From Acidobacteriota bacterium (lineage in GTDB: Bacteria > Acidobacteriota > Terriglobia > UBA7540): a stretch of 12,050 bases of DNA. The stretch covers positions 1-12,050 of the forward strand of contig JAJYJL010000105.1 in NCBI GenBank assembly GCA_021789565.1, written 5' to 3'. How positions within the stretch are numbered: position 1 is the stretch's first letter; each line of letters starts with the position of its first letter. The notes beneath the pieces were generated by a model. The model did not search any database and was not told the DNA's origin. It saw only the letters and a program-made list of their open reading frames with translations. Made by a program: the position numbers and the translations under genes. Below, one piece after another: positions 1 through 6,695 of this stretch.

Positions 1-1
1 T

Positions 2-292
2 CGTGATCAATTTCAATGCCAGTATTGTGGCCTGGACGGGCTGCACCAGTTCACAAACTGGATGGTTCTTACCGTAGACCATATTCACCCGCACGCTCGT
101 GGTGGAGCACGAAGAATGGATAACCTTGTGACCTGCTGCCAGCCGTGCAATGTGATCAAGGGAAAACGCCTCTTTAAAACGTTCGAGGATGCCAAGGCCT
201 TTGTGCTGAAAAAGCGAAAGGAATGGGAGCATCAATACGAGCAGCAGGCAAAGTCGGCTGATAAAAAGATTGCGAGTCACCAGACCGCTTGA
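2..292 (+). CDS. HNH endonuclease, 5'-truncated by window edge
   Basis: The last 96 codons of an HNH nuclease gene; the start lies outside the window. The reading frame is open from base 2, so the ATG at 62 is internal: the residues before it carry the first half of the zinc site. Visible motifs, numbered from base 2, are a CxxC pair (C6, C9), the core VDHIHP with D26-H27, GG at 34-35, N41, a second CxxC (C46, C49) and N50 followed by K53. This is the zinc-stabilised HNH fold in which the His/Asn residues bind a divalent metal and cut DNA. The tail after residue 55 is Lys/Glu-rich and probably helical. HNH proteins of this size occur as stand-alone nucleases, restriction-related enzymes and homing-type enzymes; nothing here says which. 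The gene ends 172 bp before the next CDS. The family call is firm; the biological role is unknown. Confidence 0.88.
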   Translation, partial: RDQFQCQYCGLDGLHQFTNWMVLTVDHIHPHARGGARRMDNLVTCCQPCNVIKGKRLFKTFEDAKAFVLKKRKEWEHQYEQQAKSADKKIASHQTA

Positions 293-446
293 CATTGCAG
301 ACGCCTGCATCTGATCAAATGTTGTCGCGGGCTACCTTGCGCTTGTAAATCAGAGTGGAAAGTGTATCCGATTGCCAGCCGGGTAGCTGTGTGTTTTTCC
401 ACAAAGCCGAAGGGCTGGGCTGCTCCTGCCCACGGCCTTTGCGAAG

Positions 447-455
447 TGATAGAAT
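447..455 (+). promoter_or_regulatory. Extended -10 promoter element for the 465 lipoprotein gene
   Basis: TGATAGAAT fits the extended -10 pattern TGn-TATAAT, with one mismatch in the hexamer (450-455). The sequence 17 bp upstream (TGCCCA, 427-432) is a poor -35, as is usual for extended -10 promoters. Transcription would start near 462, only a few bases before the TTG start codon at 465. The assignment rests on motif match and position alone. Confidence 0.4.
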
Positions 456-464
456 TAAAATACC

Positions 465-1010
465 TTGAGCTGGAAAGCAGCAGTTTTTATTATTGCCGTT
501 ATTTTTGGCGGCTGCCCCAAGAGGCAGACGGGGCCGCAAGTTGTCTTTGTCCCCACTCCGCCGCCCGCTGCAAAGCCATCGCAGTCTGACCAGAGTATTG
601 TTGTGCAGGCTCCGCCTCCGCCCGTCTCTGCGGAAATCAAGCCCCCGGCCCCTGCGCCGGCCCCGTCCGAACCTGTGCCCAGCAGACCACCCCGGCCACG
701 GAGAGCCGAGGCGAAAACCCCTCCGGAAGAAGAGCCCACCGCCGAAGTTCCCGCGCTGGAGTCCGCGATCAGCTCACGCCAGGCATCAGCGTTGCAGGGA
801 CAGGTGGTCAAGCTGCAGCAGGCGATCGAGCAGCGAATTCTGCATCTCAGTCGCGAATGGCTGTCGCCTTCACAGCGCGGCACACTGGAGGGAGCGCGCG
901 GATTTCTTCAGCAATCCCAGCGGGCCCTGCAGGAGTCGGATTTGCAACGGGCCTACAACCTTGCTCACAAGGCTGACCTCCTGGTTGTTTCGCTTGAACA
1001 GTCTCAATAG
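465..1010 (+). CDS. Proline-rich lipoprotein of unknown function
   Basis: A 181-residue predicted lipoprotein. The start is forced: an in-frame TAA lies at 456-458, and TTG at 465 is the only standard start codon before the signal peptide. The N-terminus has a lysine (K4), a hydrophobic stretch at residues 5-14 and a lipobox-like IFGGC, with C17 as the likely lipidated residue. Residues about 28-95 form a disordered linker rich in Pro, Ala, Glu and Arg. Residues about 107-181 look like two or three amphipathic helices with many Gln and Leu, ending in a motif with D159, A163, N165-L166 and K169-A170. Similar helical tails occur in small envelope proteins of Acidobacteriota (impression from memory, not searched). 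No Shine-Dalgarno is visible. It probably spans periplasmic space with its linker and presents the helical tail there. It converges with the transglutaminase-like gene, 79 bp away. Function not recognised. Confidence 0.75.
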   Translation: MSWKAAVFIIAVIFGGCPKRQTGPQVVFVPTPPPAAKPSQSDQSIVVQAPPPPVSAEIKPPAPAPAPSEPVPSRPPRPRRAEAKTPPEEEPTAEVPALESAISSRQASALQGQVVKLQQAIEQRILHLSREWLSPSQRGTLEGARGFLQQSQRALQESDLQRAYNLAHKADLLVVSLEQSQ

Positions 1011-1089
1011 CGGCGCCCAGACATACTCTCCCTCCGGCCTGAACTTCCAATGATGTTACGAACGCACCACCGAAAGTCGAAGCTCGCCC

Positions 1090-1764
1090 TCACATCCACT
1101 GATGACGGTTGGAATAGAAGGTGACCCGTCGGCGGGGGAACTTTTCCTTGAAAGCCCGATACCGCCTGAGGATCTTCTCATAACGTTGATTTGAAGTTTT
1201 CAGCTTGCGGTGGGGCAAATCAATCAACGCCTGCTCGACGCTCCACACGTTGTTCAGCGAAAAACGCCAGTCTGTCCTGGCCAGCGTCCGAAGGTCCGCC
1301 AGTGCGTAGCCGACGATTCGCGCCTCCTCTGTAACAAACGGGTCCACGTAACTCATCACCAGGTGGCGCAAGGTTCGATAAAGGGGCTTGCGTCCCTGGA
1401 GGCTGAAATCGCGCGACTGCCCCACGGCTCCCCATCGGCCGCGTTGGCGGAAAGCGAACACCACATGATCCAGCCTGTCTTTGGATTCGAGATCCAGCAA
1501 TAGCGGCGGGTACCCATGCTGTTCCAGTATGGCGGCCGCTACGAAAGCCGCCTCCAGGCAATGGGCAGTTGTGCGCCGCAGCGTGGCGCGGAAGCTTCTT
1601 AACGTTTCGCCGTTTCTTTCCTGATTGTAAGTAAACGTCCGGATAAATTGCTGCACCTGGCGGGGTGTCCGGTAAGTTTGAATGATCTTCCATTCCCTTG
1701 GGGTAAAGGATTCCGGCGGCGGCAGCTCGTAGGGCGATTTCGGCCTGAATATGTGGGGGCGCAA
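1090..1764 (-). CDS. Transglutaminase-like cysteine protease-fold protein
   Basis: A 224-residue cytoplasmic protein, last gene of the four-gene minus-strand run. The central part matches the transglutaminase-like core: AHCLEAAFVAAAIL holds a Cys (C69) at the start of a helix, DHVVF holds the His (H100), and GQSRD holds a possible Asp (D119). This order and spacing are typical of a papain-like triad. The N-terminus is Pro/Arg-rich and the last 30 residues are strongly basic. Two TTG starts are possible. The one at 1764 has GGGAG 10 nt upstream and leaves 5 bp after asnB; the one at 1788 would overlap asnB by 19 bp and lacks a ribosome binding site, so I chose 1764. Proteins of this fold include proteases, amidases and the lasso-peptide B2 leader peptidase. 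The coupling to asnB suggests action on a shared substrate (inference). The family call is fairly secure, the catalytic triad likely, the substrate unknown. Confidence 0.78.
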   Translation of the reverse strand: MRPHIFRPKSPYELPPPESFTPREWKIIQTYRTPRQVQQFIRTFTYNQERNGETLRSFRATLRRTTAHCLEAAFVAAAILEQHGYPPLLLDLESKDRLDHVVFAFRQRGRWGAVGQSRDFSLQGRKPLYRTLRHLVMSYVDPFVTEEARIVGYALADLRTLARTDWRFSLNNVWSVEQALIDLPHRKLKTSNQRYEKILRRYRAFKEKFPRRRVTFYSNRHQWM

Positions 1765-1769
1765 GCGCT

Positions 1770-3686
1770 CTAGTCTCCCGTTCCCCAACGATCATACCAG
1801 AGCTGGAAGCAGAGAAGCGTCCAAAGGGCCTTGCGATGGTCGGCCGCACCCGCTACATGTTCCTGAAACATCTGTTGAACATACGCGCTGTTAAAAAGCC
1901 CCTGGCGCTTCAGCTTTCCCTCTTCCAGCGTTTCAGCCACAAGAGGCCGCAGTTCGTTGCGAATCCAGCTCGCAACAGGCACGGTGAATCCGCGCTTTTG
2001 CCGGTACACGATCTTGTGCGGCAGCCACGACCGGACAGCCTTCTTCAGAATATACTTGCCCTTGAAGCCTCGAACCTTGAGGCTGGTGGGCAGGCCCGCT
2101 GCAAACTCGATCAGGCGGTGGTCCAGGAAGGGGGTCCTCATTTCCAGTGAGCAAGCCATGCTGGCGCGGTCCACTTTGACCAGCAGGTTGTCTTCAAGAT
2201 ACATCCTGAAATCCAGATAGAGCATTTCCGCCACGACGTCATCAAAGCGGACGCCGTCCAGAACCCGCGACAGTGGATTGAAGATAGCGCTGATGGGCGA
2301 ATGCAACCCGGCCCATTGCGGTGTAAAGAGCTGTTCGATTTCCTCTGCTGAAAACATGCCAAACCATGAATGATGGCGCACCGCCGGGTCCTTTTCGGCA
2401 TGGGTCAGGAAGCGCCGGAGAAACAGGCCTTTGGGCACGGCATCTGAAGTGACCGGCAAGAGCTCGCGCAGGCGGTCAAAAAACTGCCGCCGCAGAAATT
2501 CGGGAAGCCTCAGGTAGTACTCTGCCGCGCGGGCCCCCAGATACGTGGGATATCCTCCAAACAATTCATCGCTGCCCTCTCCGCTGAGGGCAACCTTGAT
2601 GTGCTGCCGCGCAAAACAGGACAGAAGATATGTGGGAATAATGGCCGGGTCGGCCATCGGCTCGTCGAGATGATCAATCAGGGTGAGCAATGCGCCGCGC
2701 ATCGATTGGTCGTCAGCCGTCAGGACGTGATGCCTGGTGTTGAAGTGCCTGGCCACGTAATCTGCATACGCACCCTCGTCAAAAGTGCGCTGGGGAAACG
2801 AAACCGAGAAACTATTGACATTTCCAGGCGAAAGCTCGCTCATCGTGGCAACCACCGTGGAGGAATCGATTCCGCCGCTCAGGAAAACACCCAGGGGCAC
2901 GTCGCTCACCAGGCGCGAGATCGCCGCCTCGCGCAGCTTTTCGCGAAGTTCCTCACAGGCTTGTTGTTCCTGCTTCCAGGTCATCTTTCCCTGGTCCGGC
3001 GCGCGCAGATAATCCTGCATTCGCCAGTAGCACTTGATATGCGTCTCCTGGTTTTCAACCACCATCAGATGCGCAGCGGGCAGTTTCCTGATGTCGGCAT
3101 AGACCGATCGTGGCGTGGGGAAGTACCCGTAAAAGAAATATTGCGAGAGGGCTTCCGGATCAAGTTGCCGGCTCACATCGGGATGCTGCAGAATCGTTTT
3201 GATTTCCGACCCGAACAGCATCATGTCATCCTGTAGCCAGTAGTAGAGCGGCTTTTCGCCGGCCCTGTCGCGGGCCAGAATCAGACGGTTTGCACGGTCG
3301 TCCCACAGCGCGATGGCAAACATGCCGTTCAGGTCGCTCACAAAGTCGGCGCCTTTTTCCTCATAGAGATGGGCGATTACCTCGCCGTCGGACTGAGTCT
3401 TAAAGCGGTGCCCGCGTTCAAGCAGCCCTTTGCGAAGCTCGCGGTAGTTGTAAATCTCGCCGTTAAAAACCAGGGAGATATCGCCGGTCTCATTCGATAG
3501 CGGTTGGTCGCCTGTTTCCAGGTCGATAATGCTCAGCCGCCGGATGGCCAGCGCCAGATGGGGCCGTAAGAATTTGCCCTCGCTATCCGGCCCTCGATGC
3601 CTGATCTGCGCCGACATCCGGTCAATCAAACCAGGGCTTTCAAGCGGCCTCAGTCTCAGGTTATGAATACCGCAAATACCACACAT
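1770..3686 (-). CDS. asnB: Asparagine synthetase, glutamine-hydrolysing (AsnB type)
   Basis: A 638-residue class II glutamine amidotransferase fused to an ATP-pyrophosphatase synthetase domain. Members convert aspartate (or another carboxylate), glutamine and ATP to the amide, glutamate, AMP and pyrophosphate. The start at 3686 gives MCGICGI, placing the catalytic Cys at residue 2, where it must be exposed by Met removal; an ATG at 3713 would bury it. Glutaminase motifs are RHRGPD (29-34), FNGEIYNY (74-81) and SDGE (99-102). Synthetase motifs are the pyrophosphate loop SGGIDSS (270-276) and SGEGSDELFGGY (368-379). Both active sites look intact and the length fits bacterial AsnB. It lies 52 bp after the ArnT-like gene and 5 bp before the transglutaminase-like gene. 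AsnB homologues in polysaccharide and exosortase-linked clusters may amidate sugars or other substrates rather than make free asparagine, and the neighbours here make that possible. Family certain; physiological substrate open. Confidence 0.95.
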   Translation of the reverse strand: MCGICGIHNLRLRPLESPGLIDRMSAQIRHRGPDSEGKFLRPHLALAIRRLSIIDLETGDQPLSNETGDISLVFNGEIYNYRELRKGLLERGHRFKTQSDGEVIAHLYEEKGADFVSDLNGMFAIALWDDRANRLILARDRAGEKPLYYWLQDDMMLFGSEIKTILQHPDVSRQLDPEALSQYFFYGYFPTPRSVYADIRKLPAAHLMVVENQETHIKCYWRMQDYLRAPDQGKMTWKQEQQACEELREKLREAAISRLVSDVPLGVFLSGGIDSSTVVATMSELSPGNVNSFSVSFPQRTFDEGAYADYVARHFNTRHHVLTADDQSMRGALLTLIDHLDEPMADPAIIPTYLLSCFARQHIKVALSGEGSDELFGGYPTYLGARAAEYYLRLPEFLRRQFFDRLRELLPVTSDAVPKGLFLRRFLTHAEKDPAVRHHSWFGMFSAEEIEQLFTPQWAGLHSPISAIFNPLSRVLDGVRFDDVVAEMLYLDFRMYLEDNLLVKVDRASMACSLEMRTPFLDHRLIEFAAGLPTSLKVRGFKGKYILKKAVRSWLPHKIVYRQKRGFTVPVASWIRNELRPLVAETLEEGKLKRQGLFNSAYVQQMFQEHVAGAADHRKALWTLLCFQLWYDRWGTGD

Positions 3687-3738
3687 AGAATTATGACTTT
3701 GCGAGTCCCGCATTGCCGGGCGGATATCACGCCCGCGT

Positions 3739-5631
3739 TCAGTGCCCCTTCTCCGGCGGGCTGGCCGGACCCGGGTTGGCAGGTATTTCCCAGACGGAAT
3801 ATTGCCACCCTGTCCACATGGGAATCATGGTTTGAACTCCCTTGGCTAATTGCGCCATCTGGTCGTTTCTAACCAGCACGAGCACGGGCGTCGAACGCCG
3901 TTTCGCCAGCAACTCGTCCTCCTCCATCACCAGGGGCATCCCGTCCATCGCCGCGGGAGCAAGGCTCTGGGGCAATTGCCCGGCCCTGGCCTCCTGCTGG
4001 ATTCCGGGCCACTGAGTCACAATGTAGTTGCTGGTCAGCTCGTCAGCAGTTGAAGAAATCAGGCCCACCGGCCGGCGCAAATAGAACGGCAGCCCCGTCC
4101 GAAAGTAATAATAACCGTAGATGGGAAGATCCTTCTGCGGACTGTCTAGAATGGTTTGCGCAAGCGCGCGGCTCGATTTTGCGGAAGCAAAAAGTTCCAA
4201 CGGATGAAACCAGCGAACCAGTATCAGCGGAAAACAACAGGCGACCACCCCAAACATAATGACCGTGGGATTCTTTTTCTTCGCCCGCGCGCAAAGGTTC
4301 CGCCCAATGATTCCCAATGCGGCCAGGATGACTCCCGTGTACAGCACAGTTGGCCCCAACAAAGCGAACACATCATGCGGCATCTTCTTCTGGAGGCGGG
4401 CGTGTGGAAAAAGAAAGTGCTGAAAGTGAGGGACAGCCGCGATGATGATTCCCAGCGCGATCAGGGTGGCAAAGCCTCCCGTCAGCCAGTCGGGAGCCCG
4501 ATTTTCTTTCACAGATTCGTGCCCTGTCCACACTTTTGCCATGAGGATGCTGAGCGGAACCATGGCGGGAAGAAAGTAACCGGGAAGCTTGGACTGCGAT
4601 ATGGAGAAAAAGACAAAAATCAAACCCGCCCAGCTTAAAAGAAACAATACCGGAGCGTGTTGTTCGCGGCGAAGCTCCCGCCACTCGCTGGCGCGGTGAA
4701 TGCCAGCGTAGAGCAGGAAGAAGCCCCACGGCAGAAAGCCGGCAAGATAGATGATGAGGTAGTAGTAGATGGGGCCGGCGCGATGAGAATGGCCCGTTGC
4801 AAACCTCTCGAGGCTTTCCTGCCAGAAGGCGTATTCCGGAAAGTCGGGGTGCCGCATGGATACCGCGATAAACCAGGGCAGTGTTACCGCGAAGAACGTC
4901 GCCAGACCCAGGATCCAGTTCAAGTCCTTCAGCCGGGCAAACTTGCCACGAAGGGCCTGGTAAACTGCTATGGAAAGCAAGGGAAGCAGGAATCCCACCG
5001 GCCCCTTGGTCAAAGTGGCCAGGCCCATGGCTGCGAAAAACAAAACATCGAGCAGTTTTCGGCGTTCAGCGCCGGTTTCCCGAAGCCAATAGCAGACCAT
5101 GGCTCCGGTAACGAAGAACGTCAGCGTCATGTCAAAAATGACATCGCGCGCGAACACTACTACCAGCGGCGCTGTGGCCAGGACAATTCCCGCATATAGT
5201 CCTGTGGTATTTTCAAACATCCGGCGCGCCAGAAACCACGCCAGAAAAACCGTCAGGAGCGCGGCCAGCGCCGAGGGAAAGCGCGCGCTCGCCTCTGACA
5301 ACCCCCCCACTTTGAACGACGAGGCAACCGCCCAGAAAAAGACCGGGGGTTTGTCCAGGTAAGGGAAATTGTTAAAGTGCGGAGTGATCCAGTCCCCTTT
5401 GGCCAGCATTTCCCGAGCTACTTCCGCGTTTCTACCTTCGTCGGGTTCGATCAGGGCCAGGCGGCCCATCCCAACAAAAAACATGCAGGCAGCCACCAGC
5501 AGCAGAAGAAAGAAATGGGCGAACCGAAAGCCGCGACTTCTCTGGCCTGTAGAAACTGATATGCCTATGTTTGAAGAGCTTTCACCGCTCAACGATTCCA
5601 AAATCCTCCATGAGTGCCAGTCCGGCCCCAA
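3739..5631 (-). CDS. ArnT-like GT39/GT83 membrane glycosyltransferase
   Basis: A 630-residue polytopic inner-membrane glycosyltransferase of the PMT/ArnT group (GT-C fold). These enzymes move a sugar from a polyprenyl-phosphate carrier to lipid A, another lipid or protein on the outer face of the membrane. After about 35 cytoplasmic residues the first helix (about 38-56) leads into EPDEGRNAEVARE (62-74), the first external loop with the catalytic acidic pair. YLDKPPVFFW (91-100), TLTKGP (206-211) and SKLPGYFLP (347-355) are typical of the family; about ten further hydrophobic helices follow. A soluble tail from about residue 480 probably faces the periplasm. The TTG start at 5631 is supported by GGAAGGG 5 nt upstream, and the upstream GT2 gene ends only 15 bp away. 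ArnT itself transfers aminoarabinose to lipid A, but the sequence does not allow that specificity to be claimed. Confidence 0.9.
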   Translation of the reverse strand: MGPDWHSWRILESLSGESSSNIGISVSTGQRSRGFRFAHFFLLLLVAACMFFVGMGRLALIEPDEGRNAEVAREMLAKGDWITPHFNNFPYLDKPPVFFWAVASSFKVGGLSEASARFPSALAALLTVFLAWFLARRMFENTTGLYAGIVLATAPLVVVFARDVIFDMTLTFFVTGAMVCYWLRETGAERRKLLDVLFFAAMGLATLTKGPVGFLLPLLSIAVYQALRGKFARLKDLNWILGLATFFAVTLPWFIAVSMRHPDFPEYAFWQESLERFATGHSHRAGPIYYYLIIYLAGFLPWGFFLLYAGIHRASEWRELRREQHAPVLFLLSWAGLIFVFFSISQSKLPGYFLPAMVPLSILMAKVWTGHESVKENRAPDWLTGGFATLIALGIIIAAVPHFQHFLFPHARLQKKMPHDVFALLGPTVLYTGVILAALGIIGRNLCARAKKKNPTVIMFGVVACCFPLILVRWFHPLELFASAKSSRALAQTILDSPQKDLPIYGYYYFRTGLPFYLRRPVGLISSTADELTSNYIVTQWPGIQQEARAGQLPQSLAPAAMDGMPLVMEEDELLAKRRSTPVLVLVRNDQMAQLAKGVQTMIPMWTGWQYSVWEIPANPGPASPPEKGH

Positions 5632-5646
5632 AACGCCCTTCCGGCA

Positions 5647-6414
5647 CTACCTTTTCGCCGCTTCATTGATGCGGACCTTCTGCTGCCCGGCGGAATCCCG
5701 CTCGACGAGCTGCAGATTAGATTCGAAACCGATATAGTTCCTTTTCATCCAGCGAACGGCCAGGACGTCTTCAAGCCCTTTCACCAGCCGTCCCCAGGTT
5801 CCGTACTTGGTCTCTCCCGCAAGCCGCGGGTGATGGGATACGGGTACCTGCGTCACGCGGTAGCCGCGCATCTTGATTAGCGTGGGGAGGAAGCGATGCA
5901 TTCCCTTGTATAGCTCCAGCCCGTCCAGGCACTCGCGCCGGTAGGCCTTCAGGGTGCAACCGGTGTCAATAATGTTGTCGCCCGTAAGCCAGTTTCGGAA
6001 GCCGTTTCCGATGCGCGATGAAATGCGCTTCCAAAGCGTGTCTTTGCGGCAGGTGCGGACGCCGCACACCACGTCCCAGTCGTCCAGCATTGCAGCCAGG
6101 CGGGGAATTTCCATGGGATCGTTCTGCAGGTCGGCGTCGATGGTAACAATCGCCTCACCGCGCGCCAGCCGGAACCCTGCCGCCATGGCGGCGGTCTGAC
6201 CCATGTTCCTGTGGAAATGAACAATGCGGACTCGAGGGTCTCCGGCCTGTGCTTTCTTCAACAGTTCCAGGCTCCGGTCACTACTGCCATCATCAACAAA
6301 CAGAATTTCGACCGTCCCGTTCCACCCGGCCATGGCCTCCCTGATGCGGCCCATGAGGGGCCCGATGTTGTCCTCCTCGTTGTAAACCGGGATGACGATT
6401 GAGAGATTTTGCAT
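5647..6414 (-). CDS. GT2 polyprenyl-phosphate glycosyltransferase (DPM1/ArnC-like)
   Basis: A 255-residue family 2 glycosyltransferase (GT-A fold), first gene of the minus-strand operon. It resembles dolichol-phosphate mannose synthase and ArnC, which join a nucleotide-activated sugar to a polyprenyl phosphate at the cytoplasmic face. Motifs in order are IVIPVYNEE (6-14), DDGSSD (41-46), DADLQNDP (93-100, the metal-binding DxD), GMHRFLP (171-177) and GETKYGTWGR (200-209), the last being typical of the polyprenyl-phosphate group. Unlike ArnC or GtrB it has no C-terminal transmembrane helices; it ends in a short polar tail. In the lipid-A-type systems that pair a soluble GT2 with a GT39, a separate small membrane protein with a LAB_N domain is often present, but none is seen here. 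The product is the likely donor for the ArnT-like enzyme encoded 15 bp downstream. The sugar cannot be deduced. Confidence 0.92.
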   Translation of the reverse strand: MQNLSIVIPVYNEEDNIGPLMGRIREAMAGWNGTVEILFVDDGSSDRSLELLKKAQAGDPRVRIVHFHRNMGQTAAMAAGFRLARGEAIVTIDADLQNDPMEIPRLAAMLDDWDVVCGVRTCRKDTLWKRISSRIGNGFRNWLTGDNIIDTGCTLKAYRRECLDGLELYKGMHRFLPTLIKMRGYRVTQVPVSHHPRLAGETKYGTWGRLVKGLEDVLAVRWMKRNYIGFESNLQLVERDSAGQQKVRINEAAKR

Positions 6415-6628
6415 CGCACTACTGGTCCAGCAGCCGGGCCAGCCGGAGTGGTATTAAAACATCCAAAAAACTGATTTCCCGCGACTTCCGACCCTCTGCT
6501 TCAAAGAGGAATTCTAGCATGCCCGGCTGTGACACCCGAAGAAATTACCACGTCTCAAGCCCTCAAAAACGTTGGACTTTGGCTCTCTCGTGAGGTTAAA
6601 CTTCTGTGGGTGGAGGGGGGAAATCCAG

Positions 6629-6659
6629 GCAGCTTTTACCCAGTTTGGGTTCAAGCTGC
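6629..6659 (+). promoter_or_regulatory. Stable hairpin in the leader of the BON lipoprotein gene
   Basis: GCAGCTT (6629-6635) pairs with AAGCTGC (6653-6659). After a 2x2 internal loop, ACCCA (6638-6642) pairs with TGGGT (6646-6650) around a GTT triloop. That makes 12 base pairs in 31 nt. It ends 24 nt before the ribosome binding site and is not followed by a T-tract, so it is not a classical terminator. It may act in the mRNA leader, or as an inverted-repeat protein site in the DNA. Confidence 0.5.
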
Positions 6660-6683
6660 GTAAGCCGTAGATTCTCTGGCGGC

Positions 6684-6690
6684 GGAGAGG
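6684..6690 (+). promoter_or_regulatory. Ribosome binding site fixing the start at 6696
   Basis: GGAGAGG lies 5 nt before the ATG at 6696. It supports this start over the in-frame GTG at 6606, which would add 30 residues ahead of the signal peptide. Confidence 0.75.
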
Positions 6691-6695
6691 TGTAT

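Noticed and set aside
296..309. Small hairpin TGCAG-ACGC-CTGCA after the HNH gene
   Set aside because: The stem is only 5 bp and has no following T-tract, which is not enough to call a terminator.
455..883. Minus-strand open frame of 142 codons, and the plus-strand frame at 493-1053
   Set aside because: Both are low-complexity (Gly/Ala/Ser or Arg/Pro/Ser) shadows of the proline-rich lipoprotein at 465-1010.
1011..1089. Possible short precursor peptide near the transglutaminase-like gene
   Set aside because: No open frame with a start and ribosome binding site fits in this gap, nor in 3687-3738, so a lasso or other RiPP precursor cannot be supported.
2601..3236. Plus-strand open frame of 211 codons
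   Set aside because: It is wholly antisense to asnB, whose motifs are intact across the same bases.
3687..3713. Upstream ATG for asnB at 3713
   Set aside because: It would add nine residues before MCGICGI and prevent exposure of the catalytic Cys, so the start at 3686 is used.
6606..6695. Upstream GTG start for the BON lipoprotein
   Set aside because: The added segment is Gly/Ser/Arg-rich, runs through the leader hairpin and would place the signal peptide internally; the ATG at 6696 has a good ribosome binding site.
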